Positions 14,758 to 24,489 of a stretch of DNA of 64,000 nt are shown here, one piece after another. The notes under the pieces were generated by a model. The model saw only the letters and a list, made by a program, of their open reading frames with translations. It did not search any database and was not told the DNA's origin. The stretch spans positions 7,999,501-8,063,500 of the forward strand of contig NC_021191.1 in assembly GCF_000389965.1 (NCBI RefSeq), in the 5' to 3' direction. The stretch's first letter is position 1, and each line of letters starts with the position of its first letter. The DNA is from Actinoplanes sp. N902-109 (GTDB taxonomy: Bacteria > Actinomycetota > Actinomycetes > Mycobacteriales > Micromonosporaceae). A program made the translations under genes and the position numbers.

Positions 14758-16296
14758 TCAGGTCACCCCGGCAGCGGACCGGGTCTCCTTGGCGGCGTAC
14801 ATCGCCATGTCGGCCTCGTGCAGCAGGCTGTCCGGGTCATGGGTGCCGTGCCGCCCGGTCGCCATGCCGATGCTCGCGCTCAGCACGATGACCCGGCCGC
14901 CGATGCGTACGGTGTCGTGCAACGCCCGGCTGAGCGCACCGGCCACCCCGTCCCGGCGCTCCGGCGGCAGGTTCTGCACCATGACCGCGAACTCGTCGCC
15001 GCCCAGCCGGGCGACCAGGTCCCCGGTGCGGACCCCGGCGCGCAGCCGGGTCGCCACCTCGATCAGCAGCTGATCGCCGGTGGCATGGCCGAAGCCGTCG
15101 TTGACCGGTTTGAAGTCGTCCAGGTCGATGAGGAACACGGTGACCGACCCGGCCGCCAGCGCCTCGTGCAGCCGGCGCAGGAACAGACCCCGGTTCGCCA
15201 GCTTGGTCAGCCCGTCGTGATAGGCCAGCTCGGTGAGCTTGCGGGTGAGCGCATCACGCTCGTGCAGCAGCTCGGCGATGTGCTTGAACGCCGCGGCCTG
15301 CCGCGCGGTCACCAGCGCGGTGGTCACCAGCGCGCCACCGATGAGCAGCGCCGACCGGCCGGTCAGCCCGCTGATCGCGAGCACCGCCAGGGTCACGGCC
15401 CAGACCACACCCATCGCCACGTACGGGAGCGGGCTGTACGGCCGTTCGGCATCCGGGCGCCCGTGCCGGCCCCCACCGGCCCGGAGCCGGCGTTCCTGCA
15501 CCCGTGCCCCGATGGCGATCAGCGAGCTACCGGCCACATTGCCCGCGAACAGCCACGGCATGAAAGCGGGGTCGAGGTAGAACGACATCGGCGCCGCCTG
15601 CAACGGGGCCTGCAGCACCGCCGCCGCCGCGAAGATGATCCCGGTCGCCGGGGTGAACGGGGAGCGGTCCGCCAGCACCATCCGCACCACGGCGAAGACC
15701 GCCACCAGGAACAGGCCGGGCTCGATCAGCAGCGCGACCGCCGTGCGCAGCGCCCATGCCGGGTCGTGCGGCCCGGCCGGTGCCTGGAACACCCACAGCC
15801 CGACGGTGGTCGCCGCGGCCAGCACGGTCGCCAGGTCGATGCGCAGCCGCACCCGCGCCGCGCCGCTCATGCACCCGACCGGGTACCGCAGCAGACCGGC
15901 GATGATCAGGGTCAACCCGATCGCGACGCTGCCGGTCTGGGCGTCCGACCCGGCCACCGCGGCGAACGAGGTCGCGTCCCGGGTGACGACGCCGAGCTGC
16001 ACGACGTTGCCGAGCACCATGACGGCGCCACCGGCGGCGAAGGGCAGCCACATCCGGCGCGCGGCCCGCGACCGGGCCGAACCCGGCGGCAGCGCGCGGG
16101 CCACCCGCCAGGACGACACCGCGAAACAGGTCTGCGCGGCCACCATGAGCAGCCAGAACACGGCGACCTGGGGACCGGTCGGGGCCCGCCGCACCGCGAA
16201 CCCGGACAGCGCGACGAGGATCAGCACGACCAGGGCGACCAGCACCGGGTCGCGGGGCGTACGCGCAGTCGGCCGCCGATCCATGACCCCGCCCAT
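14758..16296 (-). CDS. Membrane diguanylate cyclase, GGDEF
   Basis: The 512-residue protein has eight to ten predicted membrane segments in residues 15-330, then a single C-terminal GGDEF domain containing LAYHDGLTKLANRG, FLIDLDDFKPVND and RLGGDEFAVMV. An RTGD sequence sits nine residues before GGDEF, the position of the product-inhibition RxxD site, so an active, feedback-controlled cyclase is likely. There is no EAL domain. The membrane region has the same general layout as the upstream neighbour at 12443-14677, suggesting paralogy of the N-terminal halves, though the sequences have diverged. Two in-frame starts (16296 and 16284) are possible and neither has a clear Shine-Dalgarno sequence. 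Confidence 0.88.
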   Translation of the reverse strand: MGGVMDRRPTARTPRDPVLVALVVLILVALSGFAVRRAPTGPQVAVFWLLMVAAQTCFAVSSWRVARALPPGSARSRAARRMWLPFAAGGAVMVLGNVVQLGVVTRDATSFAAVAGSDAQTGSVAIGLTLIIAGLLRYPVGCMSGAARVRLRIDLATVLAAATTVGLWVFQAPAGPHDPAWALRTAVALLIEPGLFLVAVFAVVRMVLADRSPFTPATGIIFAAAAVLQAPLQAAPMSFYLDPAFMPWLFAGNVAGSSLIAIGARVQERRLRAGGGRHGRPDAERPYSPLPYVAMGVVWAVTLAVLAISGLTGRSALLIGGALVTTALVTARQAAAFKHIAELLHERDALTRKLTELAYHDGLTKLANRGLFLRRLHEALAAGSVTVFLIDLDDFKPVNDGFGHATGDQLLIEVATRLRAGVRTGDLVARLGGDEFAVMVQNLPPERRDGVAGALSRALHDTVRIGGRVIVLSASIGMATGRHGTHDPDSLLHEADMAMYAAKETRSAAGVT

Positions 16297-16329
16297 CGGC
16301 GCGCCGCCCAGCGCCTTGAGCCGAACGCC

Positions 16330-16470
16330 TCAGCCCACTCTGTGATCAAGGATCCAGGCCTGCGGGTCACCCTTGCGGTACAGCAACCGCATCATCGTCG
16401 GCAGCACGGCGTCACGGATCCACGCCCTGCCCGACTGGGCGACCACCGCACTGCCCGCACCGGCCCGCGA
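16330..16470 (-). pseudogene. Possible relic of an oxidoreductase C-terminus between meaB and the GGDEF gene
   Basis: The 208-bp gap downstream of meaB has a minus-strand frame reading GRAWIRDAVLPTMM, then RLLYRKGDPQAWILDHRVG, ending at a TGA. It has GC-rich third positions and a natural-looking composition, but no start codon of its own and no upstream domain. The 'RKGDPQAWxxDHRV' style reminds me of the last residues of some FAD-dependent monooxygenases, without certainty. It may be a chance frame. Confidence 0.25.
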
Positions 16471-16504
16471 GTTCCCGGAATTCCCCGCCGCCCTCGCGCT
16501 GATC

Positions 16505-17460
16505 TCAGAGGCGCTCGCCGAGTTCGGCCAGTAGCGCGTCGGCCGCCGCGTAGGGGTCGGTCGCGCCATCGGCCACCTGGGCCGCGAGCTTGCCCAGGGT
16601 GCTGCCGTCGCGCAGGTCGCCGATCCGCGCCCGGAGCACGCCCAGCGCGATCGCCTCGACCTCACCGGCCGCCCGGCGTTCGTGGGCGGTGCGCAAGCCG
16701 CCGGACTTCTCCAGCCAGCCGCGGTGCTTGAGGATCGCATCGACGACGTCGTCGATGCCCTCGCCCCGGGCGGCCGTGGCCCGGACGACCTGGGGCCGCC
16801 AGTCCCCGGCCGCCCGTTCGCCGAGCCCGAGCATGCCCTGGATGTCGCGGTAGGTGGCGTCGGCACCGGGACGGTCCGCCTTGTTGACCACGAAGACGTC
16901 GGCGATCTCCAGGATGCCCGCCTTGACCGCCTGGATCGCGTCGCCCATGCCCGGGGCCAGCAGCACCAGCGTGGTGTCGGCCAGCGAGGCGATCTCCACC
17001 TCGGCCTGACCGACGCCGACCGTCTCCACCAGCACCACGTCGCAGCCGGCACCCTCGAGCACCCGCACGGCCTGCGGGGTGGCCGCCGCCAGCCCGCCGA
17101 GCTGCCCGCGGCTGGACATCGAGCGGATGTACACCCCCGGGTCGGTGGTGTGCTCCTGCATGCGGACCCGGTCGCCGAGGATCGCGCCACCGGTGAACGG
17201 GCTGGACGGGTCGACCGCCAGCACGCCGACCCGGTGCCCCTCCCGGCGCAGCGCCTTGACCAGCTCGTTGGTCGTCGTCGACTTGCCCACGCCGGGCGAG
17301 CCGGTCAGCCCGACGACCTGGGCCCGGCCCGCGTACGGCGCGAGCGCGGCGGCAACCTCGCGCAGCCGCGGGTCACCGTCCTCGACCATGCTGATCAGCC
17401 GGGCCACCGAGCGCGGGTCGCCCGTACGCGCCCGGGCGACCAGCGTGGGAACGTCTCTGT

Positions 17461-17464
<4 letters not shown>
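16505..17464 (-). CDS. meaB: MeaB-type GTPase, chaperone of acyl-CoA mutase
   Basis: The 319-residue G3E-family GTPase protects and reloads adenosylcobalamin in methylmalonyl-CoA or isobutyryl-CoA mutases. The P-loop is GSPGVGKS (55-62). It is followed by the DPSSPFTGGAILGDRVRM switch segment, ETVGVGQAEVEI, and the guanine-specificity motif VNKADRPG. It overlaps the upstream thiolase gene by 4 bp (ATGA), so the two are translationally coupled. No mutase gene is directly adjacent; icmA lies 4 kb away on the same strand, with two c-di-GMP genes between. The same thiolase-meaB order beside mce is known from Streptomyces. Confidence 0.94.
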
Positions 17465-18636
<1,172 letters not shown>

Positions 18637-18678
18637 TTCGAGCTCCGCTCCGCAGTTGTTGAGTTGATCAGTTGATGC

Positions 18679-18698
18679 CTTAACGATGGTTAATTAAG
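18679..18698. promoter_or_regulatory. TTAAC-gatg-GTTAA palindrome in the thiolase/mce divergent promoter
   Basis: CTTAACGATGGTTAATTAAG at 18679-18698 contains the perfect inverted repeat TTAAC-n4-GTTAA (18680-18693) and a TTAATTAA core. It lies 43 bp before the thiolase start and 24 bp before the mce start, so one bound regulator could control both directions. It shares CTTAACGnTGnTTAA with the site before icmA. Confidence 0.5.
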
Positions 18699-18721
18699 CC
18701 TAACCTGTCACACTCTCCAGC

Positions 18722-19156
18722 ATGGATGCTCTCCCTCCGGTCGGTCTGCTGCGAATCGACCACGTCGGCATCGCCGTCGCGGACCTGGACGAAGCGCTCA
18801 CCTTCTATGCCGAGACGTTCGGCCTCCAGCTCGTGCACGAGGAGGTGAACGAGGAGCAGGGCGTCCGCGAGGCCATGATTGCAGCCGACCCGGACGGCAC
18901 CGGTGCCCGCGTACAACTGCTCGCCCCGCTGCACCCCGACTCGTCGATCGCCAAGTTCCTCGACAAGAAGGGACCCGGTCTGCAACAGCTCGCCTACACG
19001 GTGAAAGATGTCGAGGCGGCGAGCGAGGCACTGCGGGCCCGTGGGCTGCGCCTGCTCTACGAGACCCCGCGCCGTGGCACGGCCGGAGCGCGGATCAACT
19101 TCGTGCACCCCAAGGACGCCGGTGGCGTACTGGTGGAATTGGTCGAGCCTGCCTGA
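18722..19156 (+). CDS. mce: Methylmalonyl-CoA epimerase
   Basis: The 144-residue VOC-fold (glyoxalase/bleomycin resistance superfamily) protein interconverts (R)- and (S)-methylmalonyl-CoA. Metal ligands visible by analogy with the Propionibacterium enzyme are His14 (RIDHVGIAV), Gln65 (RVQLL) and the C-terminal Glu139 (LVELVEPA). Where many family members have GLHH, supplying a second His ligand, this sequence has GLQQ (Q88-Q89). I believe this variant is common in actinobacteria. The gene is divergent from thiolase-meaB. The context is propionyl/methylmalonyl-CoA handling together with MeaB. Confidence 0.93.
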   Translation: MDALPPVGLLRIDHVGIAVADLDEALTFYAETFGLQLVHEEVNEEQGVREAMIAADPDGTGARVQLLAPLHPDSSIAKFLDKKGPGLQQLAYTVKDVEAASEALRARGLRLLYETPRRGTAGARINFVHPKDAGGVLVELVEPA

Positions 19157-19244
19157 TTGGTCAGCCTTGCGGGTGAAATAGGCAGACGTCGCCCCCGTGG
19201 GCTGGCAGGATCGATCACCTCCGGACCGGTGGACGAGCGCTGGC

Positions 19245-19268
19245 CGGACGGCTGAGCCCGGCCGTCCG
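19245..19268 (+). terminator. Weak hairpin after mce
   Basis: CGGACGG (19245-19251) pairs with CCGTCCG (19262-19268) around a 10-nt loop, 88 bp after the mce stop. There is no T-run. It would separate mce from the coiled-coil gene starting at 19355. Confidence 0.35.
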
Positions 19269-19354
19269 CCACCCGGTCGGCGGTGATCTACGACCGGAAT
19301 ACCCGGCCCGTACGCTCTTGCGTAGCCCCCCTGGGGGTCTGCCAGTATGTCGCA

Positions 19355-20686
19355 ATGCCCCAGCAGCAGGATGCCAATCTCGCCTTCTTCGAAACCGCGA
19401 ACTCGCAACACGATTTCACCGTTGTCCTCCGTGGATACGATCGCGGGCAGGTCGACGCGCATCTCGGCCGGCTTGTCGCCGCGCTGAACCAGTCGGAGCA
19501 GGCCCGCGGCGAGGCCGAGCAGCGGATGAACGACGCGCAGCGCCGCCTGCGGCAGGCCGAGCAGCGCCTGAACGCCCTCGAGCAGAAGCTGGCCGACAGC
19601 AACAAGCTCCTCGAGGAAAACAACCGGCCGACCCTCTCCGGGCTGGGCACCCGGGTCGAGCAGATCCTGCGGCTGGCCGAAGAACAGGCGAACGACCACC
19701 GCAGCGAGGCCAAGCGGGAGTCCGAGGGCATCCTCTCCGCGGCGCGGCTGGAAGCGCGGGAGATCACGGACAAGGCGCGCGCCGAGGCCGCCGCCATGAA
19801 GGCGACGGCGGAGCGCGAGGCGGGGCAGGTCCGGACGCACGCCGAACGCGAGGCGGCCGAGGCCCGGGTGCAGGCCCGCCGCGAGGCGGACACGCTGCGT
19901 TCCGACGCCGACCGCGAGACCAAGCAGCTGCGCACGGTCACCGCACACGAGGTCGCCGAGCTCAAGTCGACGGTGGAGCGCGAGGTGGCCTCGCTGCGGG
20001 CCACCGCCGAGCGGGAGATCACCCAGCTGCGCGCCAAGGCCGCCCGTGAGGCCGAGGAGAAGCGGGCCGAGGCGACCAAGTTGCTGACCGACAGCCGGGA
20101 CAAGCGCGACAAGGACCTCCAGGCGCTCGCCCTGGAGATCGCCGAACGCCGCGAGAAGGCCGAGCGCGAGGAGGCCGAGCGGCACGCCGCCCAGGTCAGC
20201 GCCACCCAGAAGATGGTGGCCGAGGCCGAGGAGCGCGCCCGCGCCGCCGAGGACCGCGCCAAGGAGATCGAGCAGCGCGCGGAGAGCCGTCGGCTCGAGT
20301 CCGAGCGGCACTCCGTCGACACCGTGGAGAAGGCGCGTGCGCTGGCCGAGAAGACGGTCACCGAGGCCCGCAGCGAATCCCAGCGGCTGCTCAGCGAGGC
20401 CCGCACCGAGGCCGAGCTGACCACCCAGGCCGCCAAGCGCGAGGTCGAGGACCTGACCCGGCAGAAGGACCAGGTCACCAACCAGCTCGGGCAGATGCTG
20501 TCCGGCCTGTCCGGCCTGGTGCCGACGGTCGGTGCTCCGGCCGCCGCGGCTCCGGCCGCCCCCGCGGCCAAGGCCGCCGAGGCCCCCGCGCCGGCGCAGC
20601 CGGCCAAGGCGGCCGAGACCCCGGCCCAGCGCGCGGCCGACGAGGACGCCGCCGCCGAGGTGCCGGCGACCAGCTCCAACAGCTGA
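19355..20686 (+). CDS. DivIVA-like coiled-coil protein, Scy/FilP type (first copy)
   Basis: The 443-residue protein has a DivIVA-like N-terminus (FFETANSQHDFTVVLRGYDR, then GQVDAHLGRLVAALNQ), a long alpha-helical coiled coil (about 55-400) and an Ala/Pro-rich tail. Between about residues 150 and 250 the coil is built of exact 11-residue units (AEREAGQVRTH, AEREAAEARVQ, ADRETKQLRTV, AEREITQLRAK). This hendecad pattern gives a straight or slightly right-handed coil. In Streptomyces the genes next to mce are scy and filP, which organise DivIVA at hyphal tips; this gene occupies that place, and a polar-growth cytoskeletal role is inferred. An in-frame start at 19283 is possible, but the DivIVA-like domain begins at the ATG at 19355. 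Confidence 0.82.
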   Translation: MPQQQDANLAFFETANSQHDFTVVLRGYDRGQVDAHLGRLVAALNQSEQARGEAEQRMNDAQRRLRQAEQRLNALEQKLADSNKLLEENNRPTLSGLGTRVEQILRLAEEQANDHRSEAKRESEGILSAARLEAREITDKARAEAAAMKATAEREAGQVRTHAEREAAEARVQARREADTLRSDADRETKQLRTVTAHEVAELKSTVEREVASLRATAEREITQLRAKAAREAEEKRAEATKLLTDSRDKRDKDLQALALEIAERREKAEREEAERHAAQVSATQKMVAEAEERARAAEDRAKEIEQRAESRRLESERHSVDTVEKARALAEKTVTEARSESQRLLSEARTEAELTTQAAKREVEDLTRQKDQVTNQLGQMLSGLSGLVPTVGAPAAAAPAAPAAKAAEAPAPAQPAKAAETPAQRAADEDAAAEVPATSSNS

Positions 20687-20769
20687 GTCTTTCACCACTT
20701 GGTCTTCAGTTGCGCCACTCCAGCGGGTGGGTAACGGTTAGAGAGACCGGCGGCCGCAGGAAAACGTGG

Positions 20770-20806
20770 AACGGGCCGTATCGGAGATCCTCCGGTACGG
20801 CCCGTT
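20770..20806 (+). terminator. Strong intergenic hairpin between the two coiled-coil genes
   Basis: AACGGGCCGTA (20770-20780) pairs with TACGGCCCGTT (20796-20806). An inner CGGAG/CTCCG helix and a 3-nt loop continue the stem to about 17 pairs, with one wobble. It begins 84 bp after the stop of the first gene, and GCTTTCCC follows it. It fits an intrinsic terminator. Confidence 0.75.
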
Positions 20807-20898
20807 GCTTTCCCTGCGTAGCCTGAGCACTTGACCAGTCCCACAGGCCGGTGTGTATCGACACGCCCCGGGACGTCGCGTATGTGAGGATGGACAGC

Positions 20899-22734
20899 AT
20901 GTCGCACGGCGGGGAAATCTTCGGACTCGGTGGAGAGACGCCACCGGAGCCCAGCTTCGAGACCGCCCTGCGGGGTTACGAGAAGAAACAGGTCGAGCGG
21001 TACGTCGCCCGGGCCGAGACCGAGATCGCCACGCTGATCAGCGAGCGGGACAACGCGCAGCTGCAGAACCAGGCGATGATGGGTCAGATCGACCGGCTGC
21101 AGCAGGAGCTGTCGCAGGCCCGGCGCAACCCGGCGATGGGAGCCGAGGTCTCCTTCCGCCACCTCGGTCCCAAGGTCGAGGAGCTGCTGACCAAGGCCGA
21201 GGAAGTCGCCGCCGACATCAAGAGCAAGGCCTCCGACGACATCGCGGCCCGCCTCGCCGAAGCCGAACGGATCCGGGCCGAGGCCGAGGCGCACGCCCAC
21301 GACGGCATCCGGGACTTCGAGATCGCCCTCGCCGCCCGCCGCGCCGAGGAGGAGAAGGCCGACGCCACCCGCCGCGCCGCAGCCGACAAGGCCCTCGCCG
21401 CCGCCCGCCAGTCCGCCGAGCAGACCCGGGCCGAGGCCGAGGCGCTGCTCGCCCGCGCCCGCACCGAGGCCCAGCAGCTCACCGAGCGCACCACGCAGGA
21501 AACCCAGCGGGTGCGCTCCGAGGCCGACGGCTACGCCAAGTCCACCCGGGTCCAGGCCGACCAGGAGATCAAGGCCCTGCGCGACAAGGCCCAGCAGGAC
21601 ATCGCCAAGCTGCGCGCCGACGCCGACCAGGAACAAGCCGCGGCCAAGACCGCCGCCGAGCGCGACGCCGCCCAGCGCCGCCAGCAGCTCACCCAGGAAC
21701 TCGCCCAGCTCCGCGCCGGCGTCGAGAAGCAGTGCGCCGACCTGCGCAGCGAGGCCGACAAGTACGCCGAAGAGGTCCTCCGCCGCTCCGACGAGCAAGC
21801 GACCGCCATCCGCAAGGAGATCGAGTCGCAACAGAACAAGATCGCCGCCGCCGCCCGCGACCTCGCCGCCGCCCAGGCCAAGGTCGCCGAGGCGGAGAAG
21901 AACGTCACCGCCGCCACCGAGCGCGCCGCCGAGGCGGACCGCGAGGCCGACCGCGCCCAGCAGCGCCTGATCGAGGTCAAGCAGGCACTCGAGGCTGAGC
22001 TCAAGCACGTCGAGGAGGCCAAACGAGCCGGCGAGGCAGCCGAACGCCGCGCCGCCGACGTCCGCCGTCAGGTGCAGGCCGAGGCCAAGCGCGTGGCCGA
22101 ACTGGCGGCCGCAGCCGTCCTGGCAGCCGCCGCCTCCCCCGACGACGACACCGACGAAACGGTGATCCCGGCCCCGGCCCCGGCAGCGGTCGCTACGCCG
22201 TCGGCGGTTGCCGCGGTTCCGTCCGGCAGCACGGGCTCGGCGCCCGTTGGGAGCGCGGGCGCTGCTTCGCCCAGCGCCACGGGCACGGCTCCGTCCGGTG
22301 GTACGAGCCCGGCTTCGCCGGGTAGCACGGGCACCGCTTCGCCCAGCGGCGGCACCGGCTCGGCATCCCCCAGCGGCACAGGCACAGCTTCTTCGGGCGG
22401 CACCGGCGCCGGCGCCGCTGCGCCGAGTGGCACGGCGAAGGTGCCGGTTGGCGGGCGGGCATCGTCGGACGCCGCGGTGCCGGCATCCGACAGCACGGCC
22501 GCCGGCCCCGCAACCGGCAGCGTCCCCGCGCCTGCCAAGCCCGCCACCGCCAGCACGCCGACGGCGTCGGCCACCGGCACCGCCTCGGTAACACCGCAGC
22601 CCCCGTCGTCCCGCACCCCGGCACCGCAGCCGACCGACACCACCGAAGCCGTCACACCCCCGGCCAAGGTCACCGCCTCGGCCAAGGTCACCGCCCGCCC
22701 GACCGGCAACCGCGTAGGCGCCGACGCGGAGTGA
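20899..22734 (+). CDS. DivIVA-like coiled-coil protein, Scy/FilP type (second copy)
   Basis: The 611-residue protein begins with a DivIVA-like segment (PPEPSFETALRGYEKKQVER, then YVARAETEIATL). A coiled coil of about 400 residues and a disordered Ala/Ser/Pro/Thr-rich tail of about 200 residues follow. Hendecad units occur here too (TTQETQRVRSE, ADQEIKALRDK, AQQDIAKLRAD, VEKQCADLRSE, ADKYAEEVLRR). The ATG at 20899 is preferred because GAGGA ends 8 nt before it; the in-frame ATG at 20890 overlaps that Shine-Dalgarno sequence. It is a paralogue in design of the gene at 19355-20686 but not a simple duplicate. Position next to mce matches filP/scy of Streptomyces. Function in tip growth is inferred. 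Confidence 0.82.
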   Translation: MSHGGEIFGLGGETPPEPSFETALRGYEKKQVERYVARAETEIATLISERDNAQLQNQAMMGQIDRLQQELSQARRNPAMGAEVSFRHLGPKVEELLTKAEEVAADIKSKASDDIAARLAEAERIRAEAEAHAHDGIRDFEIALAARRAEEEKADATRRAAADKALAAARQSAEQTRAEAEALLARARTEAQQLTERTTQETQRVRSEADGYAKSTRVQADQEIKALRDKAQQDIAKLRADADQEQAAAKTAAERDAAQRRQQLTQELAQLRAGVEKQCADLRSEADKYAEEVLRRSDEQATAIRKEIESQQNKIAAAARDLAAAQAKVAEAEKNVTAATERAAEADREADRAQQRLIEVKQALEAELKHVEEAKRAGEAAERRAADVRRQVQAEAKRVAELAAAAVLAAAASPDDDTDETVIPAPAPAAVATPSAVAAVPSGSTGSAPVGSAGAASPSATGTAPSGGTSPASPGSTGTASPSGGTGSASPSGTGTASSGGTGAGAAAPSGTAKVPVGGRASSDAAVPASDSTAAGPATGSVPAPAKPATASTPTASATGTASVTPQPPSSRTPAPQPTDTTEAVTPPAKVTASAKVTARPTGNRVGADAE

Positions 22735-22883
22735 CCCCACGGCCCGGCGGCCACGTGCACGCCGACGCCGAGGAACACCCCGGACCAGCAGCCCCGACCG
22801 GGCGCGGGGACGAGCTCCGATGCCGGCCGCACAGACGCCGGCGCCGAAGCGACCAAGCAAGTCAGCCCGACCCTGGAGGTCAG

Positions 22884-22926
22884 GCGGCTGTACCGGTCCG
22901 GGGTGCATCCGCACCGGTACGGCCGC
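22884..22926 (+). terminator. Hairpin after the second coiled-coil gene; rest of the interval looks empty
   Basis: GTACCGGT (22890-22897) and ACCGGTAC (22913-22920) form a stem extended by GCGGCT/GGCCGC pairs to about 14 bp, 150 bp after the stop at 22734. The whole interval 22735-23120 (386 bp) holds no convincing gene on either strand. Apart from this hairpin I see only the GGAGG ribosome-binding site for the next gene. Confidence 0.5.
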
Positions 22927-23120
22927 GCGGTGACGGCGCACGCGATTCGCGCAGCCACGTCGGTCGGCACACACCGGGCGGCAGCCACGGCAGGCAGCGG
23001 TTCTCGGCCGCTCGCCGGAACAGACGGTAGCGGCTGGCGGGAGCTTGGCACCGCCCGCTACATTGCCGCCGGGATGTCGGTCGCCGTCGGTGACTTCCCC
23101 GATCCTGTGTGGAGGTACGT

Positions 23121-24488
23121 GTGCCGGCCCCCGGTTCGTCCGAGCCATCGTCCGGATCCGCGCAGCCGGAGCAGCCGTCCGGGCCGGCGAAGCAGCCCGA
23201 GCAGGACCGGCCGCGCATCGTCCCGGCCGGCGACCCGCCATCCGTCCCCACCGACGACACGCCGGCCCCGGCAGCGGCGGGCGCGGCCACGACGAGTGAG
23301 CCGGCGACCGGCACCCCCGCGACAGGCAACGCGACCGGCACCCCGACGGCGGACAGCACGACCGGCACCCCGGTGGCGGACAACGCGACCGCCGCCGCGC
23401 CGGTCGACGTCGATGCGGCCGCGCAGGCACACGTCAGCGGCGACTTCGGTCTGCCCGGACCGCCGCTCAACCGGCGGAACCCGTTCCTCATCGGGCTGAC
23501 CGGCGGGCTCGGCGTGATCGTGGCGTACGGGATTTTTCTCGGGTTGCGCAACGCCGCGTCGATCCTCGTGCTCATCTTCATCGCGCTGTTCCTGGCGATC
23601 GGGCTGAACCCGGCGATCGTGCGGCTGCAGCGCTGGGGGCTGCCCCGGGGGCTGGCCGTGACAGTGATGGCGTTGACCGTGGTGGCGCTGCTCTGCGGCG
23701 GGGTGATCGCGTTGATCCCGCCGGTGGTGACCCAGACCGGGCAGCTGATCGAGAACGTCCCGGGCTTCATCAGCAGCCTGCAGCGCAACGAGACGGTCAA
23801 CGAGCTGGTCCAGCGGTACGACATCCTCGCCAAGGTGCAGGGCGCGATCAACGCCGGCACGGTGACCAATGCGCTCGGCGGCGTGGTCGGCGGGGCCAAG
23901 CTGCTGTTCGGGACCATTTTCAACGTGCTGACCGTGATCGTGCTGACGATCTATTTCATGGCGGCGTTCGAGCGGATCAAGCGGGCCGGGTATGCGCTCG
24001 TGCCCGCATCCCGGCGGGCCCGGGTGCAGCTGCTCACCGATGAGATCCTGACGAAGGTCGGCGCGTACATGGTGGGGGCGCTCGCCATCGCCATCCTGGC
24101 GGGGCTGTCGACGTTCGTGTTCGCCGTCGTGGTGGATCTCGAGTATCCGTTCGCGCTGGCCGTGGTGGTGGCCGTCTGCGACCTGATCCCGCAGATCGGG
24201 GCGACGCTGGGCGCGGTGATCGTCAGCCTGATCGGGCTTGCCGACTCGGTGACGACCGGGATCGTCTGCATCGTGTTCTTCATCATCTATCAGCAGGTGG
24301 AGAACTATCTGATCTACCCGAACGTGATGCGCCGCTCGGTGAAGGTCAGCGATGTCGCCGCCGTGACGGCCGCGCTGCTCGGGGTGGGTCTGTTCGGGGT
24401 CATGGGTGCGCTGGTCGCGATCCCGATGGTGGCGGCCGTCCAGCTGATCATCCGCGAGGTGGTCAACCCGAGCATGCAACGCAAATGA
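23121..24488 (+). CDS. AI-2E family (UPF0118/PerM-type) membrane transporter
   Basis: The 455-residue integral membrane protein has an unusually long Ala/Thr/Pro-rich cytosolic N-terminus of about 110 residues, containing repeated TGTPxADxxTG units. About seven or eight membrane helices follow, in the AI-2E exporter layout. Typical segments are FIALFLAIGLNPAIVRLQRWGLPRG, split here as FIALFLAIGLNP and RLQRWGLPRG, then TIYFMAAFERIKRAGYALVP and the re-entrant DLIPQIGATLGAVIV. Substrates in this family vary (AI-2, Na+/H+) and the name does not prove quorum-signal export. The GTG at 23121 is chosen because GGAGG lies 5 nt before it; an in-frame GTG at 23109 would overlap that site. The stop is 1 bp from the convergent DUF6297 stop. 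Confidence 0.85.
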   Translation: MPAPGSSEPSSGSAQPEQPSGPAKQPEQDRPRIVPAGDPPSVPTDDTPAPAAAGAATTSEPATGTPATGNATGTPTADSTTGTPVADNATAAAPVDVDAAAQAHVSGDFGLPGPPLNRRNPFLIGLTGGLGVIVAYGIFLGLRNAASILVLIFIALFLAIGLNPAIVRLQRWGLPRGLAVTVMALTVVALLCGGVIALIPPVVTQTGQLIENVPGFISSLQRNETVNELVQRYDILAKVQGAINAGTVTNALGGVVGGAKLLFGTIFNVLTVIVLTIYFMAAFERIKRAGYALVPASRRARVQLLTDEILTKVGAYMVGALAIAILAGLSTFVFAVVVDLEYPFALAVVVAVCDLIPQIGATLGAVIVSLIGLADSVTTGIVCIVFFIIYQQVENYLIYPNVMRRSVKVSDVAAVTAALLGVGLFGVMGALVAIPMVAAVQLIIREVVNPSMQRK

Positions 24489-24489
24489 C

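Noticed and set aside
22068..23051. Minus-strand frame antisense to the tail of the second coiled-coil gene
   Set aside because: It mirrors the low-complexity Ala/Ser/Pro region and ends in a region with no coding signal.
23121..24488. Quorum-sensing AI-2 exporter
   Set aside because: The family name covers several substrates, and no luxS or other AI-2 genes are visible.
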